Shown piece after piece: positions 12,479 to 23,828 of a stretch of DNA of 64,000 nt. Positions within the stretch are counted from its first letter, which is position 1; each line of letters opens with the position of its first letter. The DNA comes from Theropithecus gelada (lineage: Eukaryota; Chordata; Mammalia; Primates; Cercopithecidae). The position numbers were made by a program, and so were the translations under genes. Under the pieces are notes generated by a model, which searched no databases, had not been told where the DNA came from, and worked only from the letters and a program-made list of their open reading frames with translations. Location of the stretch: contig NC_037669.1 of the NCBI RefSeq assembly GCF_003255815.1, forward strand, positions 126,060,435 through 126,124,434. The letters run 5' to 3'.

Positions 12479-13089
12479 GAACCATTAAGGGTAAGTGATA
12501 TATGAAGAAAGTCAGTCTTGCCTATTCAGGGTGCTGCCCTCTCAGGAGAGCAGTGGTCAGTAAAGAAAAGGGATAGAAATGATAATTTGTGAAACGAAAC
12601 AAAGGAAAAATGAAAGAAAGCAACAATTCATCTGAACATAAAGCAATGGGATAGAAAGACTTAACAGAATGGAATAGAAAGCCACGTTAAAAACTTATAA
12701 AGCAGAGGACACATATCTGTGTTTAAAGACAGAAGGAAGATATTGGTAAAGAAAAAGAGATAAAAATATATATCCTTCGTATATGTTAATTTTCTAAATT
12801 AGAATTATTATTTGTTTTTCCACCATTTTCATCAGCTAAAGATTATGTTTTGTCAGTAGTAGTCTTTTGAGAATTTATCCCACTTGTTTTATCATTTCAG
12901 AAAGTCTCTCAACAAGATGTTAATTTTGTTCCCAATCTAGGAAAGTTAACTTAAAACTATAGGTGAAATTTAATGCTGTCTACAGTGCAATTTCTTTTGT
13001 TCCATAGAACTATTGTACAACCAGAAAAGTTTTAAAATCAAAACAACTTATGATCTTCTAGCTTTCTGTACTGCTCTGAATTTTAAACA
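12479..13089. other. Non-coding spacer
   Basis: A-rich stretch at 12590-12780 followed by unique-looking AT-rich sequence. No gene or repeat named. Confidence 0.5.
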
Positions 13090-13200
13090 TCAATGAGGTA
13101 CTTTCCCACGTTAGCTGAGTAAGACTCAGAAAGATCAAGCCACTTCACAAGTCACATAATTAGTGGCATCACAGAGATTCAAACCCAAATTTATCACTTT
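13090..13200 (+). repeat. MIR3/L2-like fossil
   Basis: The wording 'gactcagaaagatcaagccacttcacaagtcacataattag', then 'gattcaaacccaaatttatcac', follows a widespread ancient mammalian repeat. Confidence 0.5.
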
Positions 13201-13449
13201 GGAAAACAATGCAAGTTCAGGAAGAGAACAAAAGAAAACCCAGGAGAAAGGATTCATTGTTAAAATTTCTAATTCAGGATACTATTAGTAACATGAGAAA
13301 CAAAAGGAAATTATGGGCAGAGAGAAAATTGACTAAAACAAATTAAAATAACAGAAATTTAGAAGAAACAATTATGTCATTTTTAATCAAAGCCCTCTTT
13401 ATATAATTTTATATTAATTTATATCCATTCCCTGTGTGTAATGCAATAA

Positions 13450-13640
13450 ACTAGTCATTCTATTTGAGCTGCATCAGATTCACCAAGAGGGTTTATTAAA
13501 GGAGATTGCTGAACTTCTCCCTCAAGCAGTTCAGATTCAGGATGTCTGGGGGTGGAGCCTGAAAATTTTCATTTCTAATAGGTTCCCAGGTGATACTCCT
13601 GAGGTCCAGGGACCTCATTTTGACAATCAGTGTGTACGCT
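13450..13640 (+). mobile_element. MER5A (hAT-Charlie) fossil
   Basis: Close to the MER5A consensus along its whole length: 'gagctgcatcagattcacc', 'cagattcaggatgtctggg', 'ggtggagcctgaaaatttt', 'ttcccaggtgatactcctg' and 'ggtccagggacctcatttt'. A non-autonomous DNA transposon, long immobile. Confidence 0.85.
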
Positions 13641-15092
13641 ATTAAATCTGGATGTCCAGTTAAAATAGGACACTGTAAACTCTATCATATCATTTAAAGC
13701 AGTAGTGACTTTGTAAAACAAATCATTCAAAAGACATGCACAAAAAGAATAAAAATAAATCAAATTTAAAAAATGAAATGCTCAAAACCTATTTTTCATA
13801 TCCTTTCAATGTTGCTCAGAAAGTCATTGCTGTAATTCATTTTTAAAGTTGAAATACCAAGCAGAATAAAGGATGTGGGAAGTTATTGCAGAAATTTCTT
13901 TCTTTTAATTTAACCTTTTAAAGTACAGTAGACTCAAGCATTAAAAAGGAATGGTGTTCACTGATTACAGGGCTTCAGGAAAAATACTTAACACGAGGAA
14001 ATAGAAATCATTTAACAATGGAACACAACTGTCATTCACTGAACCCATGTGGGAGTATGTCTTTATATACAAAATTAGACTATACTGCTTGAAATATCTT
14101 CATATAATCACATGAATGATAAAATTCCTGGTTTTGCTCATGCCTAATCAAAATTAACATTGGAAGGAAATGAGAAGAAGGAGAAAGGAAAGAAGAGAAG
14201 AAGAAGGAACAGGAGGAGGAGGGTGAAAAGAAATAGGGGGATGAGGAAGAGGAGGAGGAAGAAAAAGAGAAGTTTAAGTTGTCTGGTATTATTTTCAACA
14301 ATGTGTTGGTAGACTGGTAGTCTTACTAAGGGGCTCTCTGGCATCTATACAACACATCTTTTTATACTGCCTACCACTGTATTGTGGTTCAACCCTTCAT
14401 CAACTAATAAGGTAGTTAATGTGTTCTCTACTATAAAAGTTTTATTCTCTTCTGGCATTTTCGGTCAACATTTCAGGGATTTAAAGTGAAAAAAAATTAA
14501 TAAGTGATGAAGAAATCACCTCTCTGTTTCAGGTTAATTTTGAATTGTGAATTTCATAAGTGTGCTTTAACACAACTAAGGCAAATGAGTCACTGAGACT
14601 TCCTTCCAACCCTTAATCCCATGCAGAGCACAGAGAGAATTCCTTGGGTGTGAACTTGATTTCAAGATTACAAGAACTGTTCCTTATGCATTCTGGCTGG
14701 AGTTTCCTGTTTGTTTCAAACCATGGATTGAAGAAATGATGTGAGAGAGAGTGATAGTTCATTTTCTAAGTAAAAGTGGACTATTAGTTGGAGTAGATTT
14801 AAATCTACATAGCCTTTAAATGTGCAGATTATACATTGTAGGGCTTGTTGCTAAACTACTCTTCGTTCATTTTGGAAGAGATTAGTTCTTGAGGAGTGGA
14901 AAAGTAAAATGAGGATTAAAGGAATGGGGTAGAAAAAAGACAATCATTTTTAAAAAACTAACTGCATACCAGATATTGGTGAGCACTTCAAGTCTCTGAG
15001 CAACTCTAGAAAGACAAGATCAAGACAGGATAGCAAGAATATAGTAGAGGCAATATTCTCCCACTAAATGAAACACAAACCTAGAATAGTCC
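13641..15092. other. Non-coding DNA with a purine-rich tract
   Basis: A G/A-only tract runs from about 14161 to 14276 (GGA/GAA units) and generates pseudo-ORFs on the minus strand rich in Ser and Phe. The remainder shows no gene or named repeat. Confidence 0.6.
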
Positions 15093-15104
15093 CAAAGACA
15101 ATTT

Positions 15105-15407
15105 ATTTTATTTTATTTTATTTTATTTTAGCAGACTCTCGCTCTGCTTCCCAGGCTGGAGTGCAGTGGTGCGATCTCAGCTCACGGCAACCTTTGCCTC
15201 CTAGGTTCAAGCAATTCTCTTGCCTCAGCCCCTTGAGTAGCTGGGACTACTGTTGCGCCACCACACCCAGCTAATTTTTGTATTTTCAGTAGTGACAGGG
15301 TTTTACCATCTTTGCCAGGTTGGTCTCAAACTCCTGACCTCAGCTGATCAGCCCGCCTCAGTCTCCCAAAGTGCTGGGATTAAGGCATGAGTCACCGTGC
15401 CTGCCGG
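15105..15407 (-). mobile_element. Alu element (-)
   Basis: Complement of a dimeric Alu, with a (TTTTA)n tail at 15105-15130. It is flanked by CAAAGACAATTT (15093-15104) and CAAAGACAACTT (15408-15419), a one-mismatch target-site duplication. Confidence 0.94.
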
Positions 15408-15419
15408 CAAAGACAACTT

Positions 15420-16194
15420 TTAAATGGAATACTCAAAATCACCTACTGCACGAATATCTGCTTCAGATAAACATTATAAATATCTTTTCATTTGAAATGA
15501 TTTAATATAAACTAATGGTTAGCATTATCTCTCTCTCATCTCCGAAATTATTTTAAAAATATTTGGTAATTTTCCACTTATTGTTTCTAAAGAAGAAAAT
15601 ATGCTTTTATATTTAATGTGTGATTTAGCTTACTTTGAAAAAATTAGAAATGTATAGATAAATGATTGAATACTATTAGCACTTTGGGCTTTTAAAGATA
15701 GTCATTTGCATTGAAATATTAATCCCTAAATTCTACTTTAAAGTCTGCAGGCATCATTAAAAAACAAACAAACAAAAATCCACAACTTTTCATTTCTTTT
15801 GCCAGTACTTCTTGGGGGCATACTTAATAATGGAAAAACACCTTTCATATTAAGAAACTTCTTTTTCCCCTTTTAAATGGGAGATCTGACAAGCAACATT
15901 AAATTAATATCTTTGGATCAATTGCAAAATTATTGTTCTGCTATCCTGATATTTTGTAGCTATCTTCATAACTTTGCATTCCTTTTCATCAAATTTATAC
16001 CAACTTAAATCTTCCTCTCTAATCAACTTGCCACTAACTTAATATTTCTTGCTAAGGAACCACCCAACACACTGCTGTCTCTGGATAGTGGTTCTTGCTA
16101 CACTTCTGTGAGAAAGAGCATCCTTTCTCTCTTTCTACATAGTACTCAGGACTTCCTTATTCCACAGATATTTCTAATCTCATCTCACATGATT
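15420..16194. other. Non-coding spacer
   Basis: AT-rich unique-looking sequence. No gene, RNA or recognisable repeat. Confidence 0.5.
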
Positions 16195-16206
16195 CCACAT
16201 TTATTT

Positions 16207-16518
16207 ATTTATTTATTTATATTTTCTTATTTCTCAAGACAGAGTCTTGCTCTGTCGCCCAGGCTGTAGTTCAGTGGCATGATCTTGGGTCACTGTAACC
16301 TCCGCCTCCCAGGTTCAAGCAATTATCTTGCCTCAGCCTCCCAAGTAGCTGGCATTACAAGCACATACCACCATATCCAGCTATTTTTTTTATATTATTA
16401 GTAGAGACAGGGTTTCACCATGTTTGCCAGGCTGGTCTCAAACTCCTGACCTCAAGTGATCCACCTTCCTTTGCCTCCCAAAGTGTTGGAATTACAGGCT
16501 TGAGCCACCATGCCCAGT
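16207..16518 (-). mobile_element. Alu element (-)
   Basis: Complement of a dimeric Alu with a (TTTA)n tail. Flanked by the 12-bp duplication CCACATTTATTT at 16195-16206 and 16519-16530. Confidence 0.94.
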
Positions 16519-16530
16519 CCACATTTATTT

Positions 16531-17789
16531 TTGATGAAAATCAGAAGAGAGAAGTAAAAGTGTGAAATAAATGGTAAGGCAGATACAAGTGGCTCTCCTT
16601 AGAAACATCCTGAATAGGACCCTAGATAACTGAGCCAAGACTTGTAGCCATTGCACACCATTCAAAGGATTACCTCACATTTCCTGGGTGTTGAAGTCAA
16701 GTTAGGTTTTCATTCTACACTGGTGTGTGTAGGTCTCTCATTCTAGCATGAGGACACTAGTTGTGTCCAAGAGTTTGAGATTCCAGTCCAACTTCCCTCT
16801 TGTGAACATCTGCTCCCTTCTTTCAGTGAGTTTAATACTCAAAGAATATTACATGGGAAAGAAAGTCAAACACCTGTTTTAGGTAGGACCCCAGAGTTAT
16901 GAAATCACACTATATGAGGTTGAAGCTTAGAGTATTTTGAAAAATCAAGTTAGTATTTTCCAACGTATATTCCTCTCAAATGATATTCATAGGACCTTAA
17001 GTTAGTAGCTAAAGTGGTAGTCATTAAAGACTTTTGAACTGAGGCAAACTAACACAAGAGTTATCCTGATCTGATAGCTACTAGAGAGAATTGCGATGGT
17101 TAAATGAATGATTATGAAAGCCTGAACTATGCCGTCTCAGAATTAAATAACAAATATAGACTCTAGAGATATCACTGGAGATGGAAGCATTAAGATTTGA
17201 AAACTTTTTGTTATTGATGAAGATAAATGATGGGGAAAGTGGACCACGAAGAACAAGGATTCTAGTATGAGTGACTGGGAAACATAGTTTCCCTTAAGAG
17301 AAAAGAAGGTAGCATGTGTTGTATATGTATTTCAGGACTTGGGTGATCAGGGAAGGGCAATGGAATAGGTTAAGTTTTATATAGGTTAAATTTGAGTAGA
17401 TATGAAGACAGCAAGAAAATATGTTCAGCAGTTAGACATGAAGAACTGGAAATAGTCTATTTATTTAAGTAATGAGCACGGAGAAGATATTGGAGACCAG
17501 ATGCATGGATATAATCAAAATTATAAAAGTATAAAGAGACAATAGGGCCAAGCATGATATCTCAGAGTACCTAAAATTAGGAAACAGAAACAGGAAGAAT
17601 TCAAATGTTGTTATTAGTCACTAATAATACAGATGGATCATCTTTTATATCAATTTGGCACGATAACAGGATTAGTACTTGCTAATTTATTATGACACTA
17701 TTTATTATTCCATTTCTCTTACGTTAATAAAAAGTCACTATTATTTTGAAAACATTGCCAGCAATGTAATTCATTATCTACTTATTCCA
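16531..17789. other. Non-coding DNA
   Basis: No open frame with family features and no repeat that I can name. Confidence 0.5.
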
Positions 17790-17890
17790 AAGATATTTAC
17801 TCATAGGCATAAGGTTATGTGTTAGGCATTGGGAGCTATGTAGTTTAAAAAGACATGGTGTTTGGCTTCAAGGGACTTTTGTAGAAAAGT
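17790..17890 (+). repeat. L2-like fossil, fragment
   Basis: The wording 'agatatttactcataggcataaggttatgtgttaggcattgggagctatg' follows the L2 3'-end pattern. It is cut on the right by the next Alu's target site. Confidence 0.5.
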
Positions 17891-17903
17891 AGTCAAACAT
17901 TCT

Positions 17904-18215
17904 TTTTTTTGTTTTTGAGATGGAGTCTTGCTCTTTTCGCCCAGGCTGTAGTGCAATGGCACGACCTAGGCTCACTGCAACCTCCACCTCCTGGGTTCAA
18001 GTGATTCTCCTGCCTCAGTCTCCCTGAGGGGGGACTAGCCTGTAGCTCAGATTATAGGCACCCACCACCACACCAGGCTAATTTTTGTATTTTTAGTGGA
18101 GGTGGGGTTTCACCATCTTGGCAAGGCTGGTATCGAACTCCTGACCTCAGGTGATCCACTTGCATCGGCCTCCCAAAGTGCTAGGATTACAGGTGTTGAG
18201 CCACCGTGCCTGGCG
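17904..18215 (-). mobile_element. Alu element (-) with a small internal insertion
   Basis: Complement of a dimeric Alu, flanked by AGTCAAACATTCT (17891-17903) and AGTCAAATATTCT (18216-18228), a one-mismatch target-site duplication. Around 18025-18050 there is a G-rich segment of roughly 15 extra bases not expected in Alu. Confidence 0.93.
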
Positions 18216-18228
18216 AGTCAAATATTCT

Positions 18229-19179
18229 ATTATATGTTAATAAAACACAATACTCTTTCAAAATAGTGATTATAACTTAAACTCCTTTTCATCGATACCC
18301 TTGAATAGTACTGTTAACTGCTTTATCCACCAATTTTCACATTTATCCATCTCACTTGATCTTTATAACAATGCTGTTGAGAAAAACAGACAAGTATGTT
18401 TCTCCATCTGACAGCTTTTTCTGGCCTATCCACCCACATCTGTTATCTCTTAAGAGATTTTTCAGTCAGGGTAGGGTGTTGATGATGGAAAAATATGATG
18501 CAACTTCAACTCTCCTTCTTCTTAGAAAATATTAAAAACCTGTGGCTTCCTTAGGAAGATTGATCTTGTCACTAAAGTTCAGTTAGGCCTTTTCCTCAAA
18601 TACTGGTAATCAGGAATCCATGAGTTTATTTGCAGAGTCTGTTTTAAATTTTGTTGATTTAAAATTGTGTAATAGAAGTATATTTTATTATTTTCTGCAT
18701 TTAAAATGACAAATCCATTACATAACATTTTGAAACTACAAAATGTGATACAAAAAGACATCAACCATAATTACCATTTTAAAGAAAACTATCATTTTGG
18801 TGTTAAAACTTAAGATTTTGGTGTTCTCTAAATATCTATATTTAGGTCTATATCTATATATACATCTACATCTACTACATACAGCAATGTCATATTTTAT
18901 ATTCAAATATGTATCCTGTTTTTATCACTTAACATTATTTTTATCACTTAACAAAATCATTTTTCCTGTAAATGGAATCCAACAAATGAAATATAATTTA
19001 CCTTGCCATGTCCTGTGGTAGGATTATATTTGAAGGTTTTTATCTGGGAAAGGTGAAAAATAATGTACGTAAGTCTTGTTTCTATAGTACTCTATGAAAA
19101 CAAAAAGACCTTTAAGTAAAAGGGAGCTGGGGAAAGCGCTGAAGAGAAAAATCCATAGCACTGCATAAACCCTTTAATC
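18229..19179. other. Non-coding AT-rich DNA
   Basis: Includes a short TATATC/ACATC-type simple stretch at 18830-18880. No gene recognised. Confidence 0.5.
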
Positions 19180-19990
19180 TCTGAACCTGACCTGCTCACA
19201 TTTTTACTAATGACTTGGATAAATATGATTGATAACTGTGTAGATGGCATAAAACTGGTAGAAGTAACAAATATGTTGCACGATGAAATCATAGTCCAAA
19301 AGGATCAAGCAGGTTGAAATGACTGGCTAAACCAAAGAAGGGTAAACTTTTAAAAGGATGAATATAAATTTTCACATTTTGGTTTTTTAAAAAATCATCA
19401 ATATATGATATGAAATGTGAAATGTGTTTTTTAAAAAAATCACTAATATATGATATGAAATGTTAACAGAAAGTTCATGCAAAATACAAACAACAAGCTA
19501 TAAGAGACAATAGCATAATCTGGCTGACAAAGAAGCTAACGCAACAATAAATATGACCAAAAAATACTATGACCAAACTGTAGAAGATGACGGCTCGTTT
19601 TCCTCTAAACTGGAAGTCAAAAATTGAGTTTGTTCATTTCTGTTCTCCATACCTTAAGAAGAATATATAAAATGGCTGCCGTTCAATAGAATGTACTCAT
19701 GATGCAAGAAGTATCAAAATATAACATATAAAAGAAGGTTGAAAATATTAAAGATATTTAGTCAGGGCATAAGAATATTGAATTTTAAAAATTAATTTAA
19801 TAGTTATATTAAAATATGTGGAGGGATTTAGGAAGATTTTTATTTGTCCTGATAGACATGTTTTGTGTTCCACAAAAGCAAAATTAGGACAAAAGAATTA
19901 TTATTATGGAAAGATTAATTATGGCTCAATATAAGCAATTTGACTGATATGTAACAGTTTATAACAACCATAATAACATAAAACATTTGA
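19180..19990 (+). repeat. Possible L3/CR1-class LINE relic
   Basis: Several phrases fall in the order of the 3' part of an ancient CR1/L3-like LINE: 'taatgacttggataaatatg' and 'gatggcataaaactggtag' (about 19200-19260), 'gacaaagaagctaacgcaa' (about 19526-19545), 'gagtttgttcatttctgttc' (about 19625-19645), and 'gaaagattaattatggct' (about 19908-19925). All frames are broken. A roughly 50-bp unit is duplicated at 19373-19412 and 19422-19462. Assigned from memory of the family's wording. Confidence 0.45.
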
Positions 19991-20233
19991 AAGTATTCAA
20001 AAATAAGATGAGCTGACTCAGTCTATCTCATGTGTTTAGGAATTTTTAGTCTCCAGACCTGTTCAATAAAAAATTAGATAACATACAATCATCTACATTC
20101 TTCCCCTGCAGAATCTCTCATATTCACATTGGTTAGGTTGTCACTACTGATGAGTCTTATATTGATTTCAAGTCTTCTCTGTTTCCTAAATTCTAGACAC
20201 AAAATATCGATATCTTCTTTGTTGTCTCTATAC

Positions 20234-20458
20234 CAGTGGTTCTCAGTTGGGTGCAATTTTGTCCCTGCTTCAGGGAAGACTTGGAAAAATCTGAAGATAT
20301 TTTTTGGTTGGCATAACTGAGAGAGGTACTACTGATATCTGGTGAGTAGAGTCCATAAACATTGCTAAGAATCCTAAATGTACAAAATAGCTCCTCACCC
20401 CCAAAAAGGAATTATCCATCTCAACGTGTCAATATGACCAAGATTGACAAACCCTGCT
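20234..20458 (+). mobile_element. MER20 (hAT-Charlie) fossil
   Basis: Matches MER20 from 'cagtggttctcagttgggtg' through 'gatattttttggttggcat', 'gtactactgatatctggtgag', 'aaggaattatccatctcaac' to 'attgacaaaccctgctc'. Both ends are present, so it is close to full length. Confidence 0.88.
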
Positions 20459-22792
20459 CTACATATAAGTCCAACAGGTAACAAACTCAGCATGACAAAC
20501 TCCAAACACATTATCTCCACTCCACTCTCCTGCTTCTCCCTTAAAATCCCAAGCATCCCTTCAATAAAGCTTAGTTTCTATAACTTACTATGACTAATGC
20601 CACTATTAGGTAGCCAACTACATGAGTTAGAAATCTCAGAGTTATCCTTAAATCCTCACATTCCCTCACCTTTTAATGCCAAATTGTATTTATCTACTTG
20701 TATCTCTAAATCCACACCCCCCTTTTCATTACTGCTGCCACTGGCAGTTTGGTCCCACATTTTCTACCAATAAGATTTTTATTTCGAATCCATCCTTTAC
20801 GTCGTTGCCGGGATTATATTTTTAAAACAAAAAAGCAATTGTCCCATTATCCCATGCAGAAACTATAGGCAAACCTCCATTGTACAGTGAATACATGTTC
20901 AAGCTTTGAATTGCCATAGAAGATGGAGTGGGAGTAACATTGTGTTTGTTACCATTTTTTAATGGAGTGTTACAACTTCTTCAGGGAAGATTAAAAATGT
21001 AATAGTCCTTTGATGACAGCACAGAAAAGGAAACAAATATTTGACTAATGCCAGAGGCCAGGGTAAAATCATTAAACATACAGATGTTTAAATGTTAAGT
21101 ATGAAGTTAAGAAAGACCACATGAAACATATTTGAGCATGCACTGCATTGCACTGGATATATTAAAAGTATACAAGTATTGAAATTATTTTTAATAAGGT
21201 AGAAAAAGAGGCATGTGCACAAAATAATGCACCCAAATGTTTTAAATTTGCCTTTGGAATTTGGATTGATTGATACTCAGTCATACACACAGGCACTCAG
21301 TCTTCCTCTCCACGTCTAAGCCGAATCCTTCCTAAGGAGACCATGCTGTTGGCAGCAAAAAAACAAAGTTAGGTGTTCCAGGGAAGCAAATCTGGGGTTC
21401 CAGCCAAATCTCCACAAAGCAGAGAGTTCTCTAAATAATAAAGAGTTGACTGTGATGGCAAAAGTCTTCTTGCAGGTGCAGATGCATGTATTTTCGAATA
21501 TAAATAAACTCTTTCAGCTGCTTTCCCTATCCCACTATCACCACCTTATTCTCATAGTGTTCTGATCTCACTGGCATTCTTAACTCAGAGATCTCTTTAC
21601 TCTAACTTAGTCCAGGTGTGGGGTGGAATATGAAAACGATGAAAATAAGGGAGGATATTGATAGAAATAAACACATAATAACAAAATAAAAATTGGAGAA
21701 AAGGGGGAATAAAGACCCTTCTGCTATAAAGGGCTTTATGTTGGCTTCAAGAGTATAATTGATGAATATGGTTTAGAGTTAATATCTGAAAACCAACCTT
21801 ACTGTATACATTGCTGACATTTGGAGTAGTAAGTAAATGAAATGGAGCCCAGACATCAGTTAAGATATCTGTGTTATCACTGAATTAAAAAAAAAAAAAA
21901 TTCCTGAACTTTGGTTGAAATTATTTTGTTTTCATCAGTCTCCTGCATTTCACATTTATCTTTGTAATTAACTAGTTTTGACATAATCTAATTTCTTACC
22001 AGAGCCTAAGAAACTGTTGCACAACACAAGTTTGGAACATTTCATTTCCAACCTGTCAAACAAAAAAATTTCTCCTTCACAGTTCTTTTTATTATAAAAT
22101 CCAAATCAGTAATTGATCTACTTAAGTACTGTTTTAAGAAAAATTAAGCAGAGTAATTTCTCAAGCTCTGCAGTATGCTTATCAGTGGCAAATGAAACTT
22201 AAAAATACAGCCCACTGATTTGCACAGCTTCATTTTCTGATCTCTAGCCTAATGTTTATACAAATATAGATTTTTATTATTCTTCACAATGTTATGTAGA
22301 TCATCAAATCAGACAGACAGCATCCTTTTCTTATGGGTGAATTTTTTTTAAGTCTCATAAACTCAATATATAATCTGTTTAGCCATATGTAACTTGCCCA
22401 ATATTACAGTACTGACAAACAAAATCTAGGGGGATTCTCCACTTTTATCTTCCAGAAACATTTCAACATGAAAGATTGAAACAATTTAAAAATATATGTG
22501 AAAAGCAGAAAATTATTTATTTGAAAATGTAACAGTAAATATTAAAAGTTTCTCAAATTGATGTACAAAACTGTAAATGTATTTCAGAATAATTTATCAT
22601 AATGATTTGCACTCATGCTGAATAAATGAGTTCAGATTTGAAAACAGTTCATGAAAAAGTCTACAGCGAATCTAATTTAATCTCATCTAATATTGGAAAT
22701 CCACCATAGCTGCTCTATAGTGAATCTAATTTCCTGTATATGAGATACCCATATAATAATCTCCCTGTGACACTGACTAAAAGATTCTGTAT
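20459..22792. other. Non-coding DNA upstream of the full-length L1
   Basis: AT-rich with an A-run at 21886-21900. An old repeat may be hidden in 20480-20900, but I cannot name it. No gene recognised. Confidence 0.5.
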
Positions 22793-23304
22793 AGAAAGTA
22801 GCAATCGGTGGGCGGAGCAAGATGGCCGAATAGGAGCAGCTCCAGTCTCCAACTCCCAGCGCCAGCGACACAGAAGACTGGTGATTTCGGCATTTTCAAC
22901 TGAGGTACTGGGTTCATCTCACTGGGGAGTGCCAGATCGGTACTGGTCAGCTGCTGCAGCCCGACCAGCGAGAGCTGAAGCAGGGCAAGGCATTGCCTCA
23001 CCTGGGAAGCGCAAGGGGGAAGGGAATCCCTTTTCCTAGCCAGGGGAACTGAGACACACAACACCTGGAGAATCGGGTAACTCCCATCCCAATACTGCGC
23101 TTTGAGCAAACAGGCACACCAGGAGATCATATCCCACACCTGGCCGGGAGGGTCCGACGCCCACGGAGCCTCCCTCATTGCTAGCACAGCAGTCTGTGAT
23201 CTACCGGCAAGGCAGCAGCGAGGCTGGGGGAGGGGCACCCACCATTGCTGAGGCTTAAGTAGGTAAACAAAGCTGCTGGGAAGCTCGAACTGGGTGGAGC
23301 TCAC
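22777..23304 (-). other. Antisense ORF of 175 codons in the L1 5'UTR (ORF0-like position)
   Basis: A minus-strand frame opens at 23304 and stays open for 175 codons, crossing the 5' edge of the L1 (22807) and ending in host flanking DNA at 22777. Primate L1s have a described short antisense frame, ORF0 (about 71 codons in human), in roughly this part of the 5'UTR. The start MSSTQFELP lies in the region where I expect ORF0, but I cannot confirm the same start or frame. It may simply be an open stretch in GC-richer sequence. Translation is not shown. Confidence 0.4.
22793..22806 (+). repeat. Target-site duplication, left copy
   Basis: AGAAAGTAGCAATC, identical to 28973-28986 after the A tail. 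Confidence 0.95.
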
Positions 23305-23828
23305 AGCAGCTCAAGGAAACCTGCCTGTCTCTGTAGACTCCACCTCTGGGGACAGGACACAGTAAACAATAAACGCAGCAGAAGCCTCTGCAGACGCAAA
23401 TGACTCTGTCTGACAGCTTTGAAGAGAGCAGTGGATCTCCCAACACGGAGGTTGAGATCTGAGAAGGGACAGACTCCCTGCTCAAGTGGGTCCCTGACCC
23501 CTGAGTAGCCTAACTGGGAGACATCCCCCACTAGGGGCAGTCTGACACCCCACACCTCACAGGGTGGAGTACACCCCTGAGAGGAAACTTCCAAAGCAAG
23601 AATCAGACAGGTATACTCGCTGTTCAGAAATATTCTATCTTCTGCAGCCTCTGCTGCTGATACCAAGGCAAACAGGGTCTGGAGTGGACCTCAAGCAATC
23701 TCCAGCAGACCTACAGCTGAGGGTCCTGACTGTTAGAAGGAAAACTATCAAACAGGAAGGACACCTACACCAAAACCCCATCAGTACGTCACCATCATCA
23801 AAGACCAGAGTCAGATAAAACCACAAAG
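22807..23828 (+). promoter_or_regulatory. L1 5'UTR: bidirectional promoter region
   Basis: In L1 this segment drives element transcription in sense, and its second half can drive antisense transcripts. It is CpG-containing and begins with the AAGATGGCCG motif (22819-22828) known as the YY1 site that positions the start. The block at about 23572-23700 corresponds to the segment lost in younger ape L1PA lineages, which was the target of ZNF93 repression in apes (established for that family). Promoter activity of this copy is inferred only. Confidence 0.8.

Noticed and set aside
14080..14344. Minus-strand Ser/Phe-rich ORFs
   Set aside because: They are translations of a GGA/GAA purine tract, not genes.
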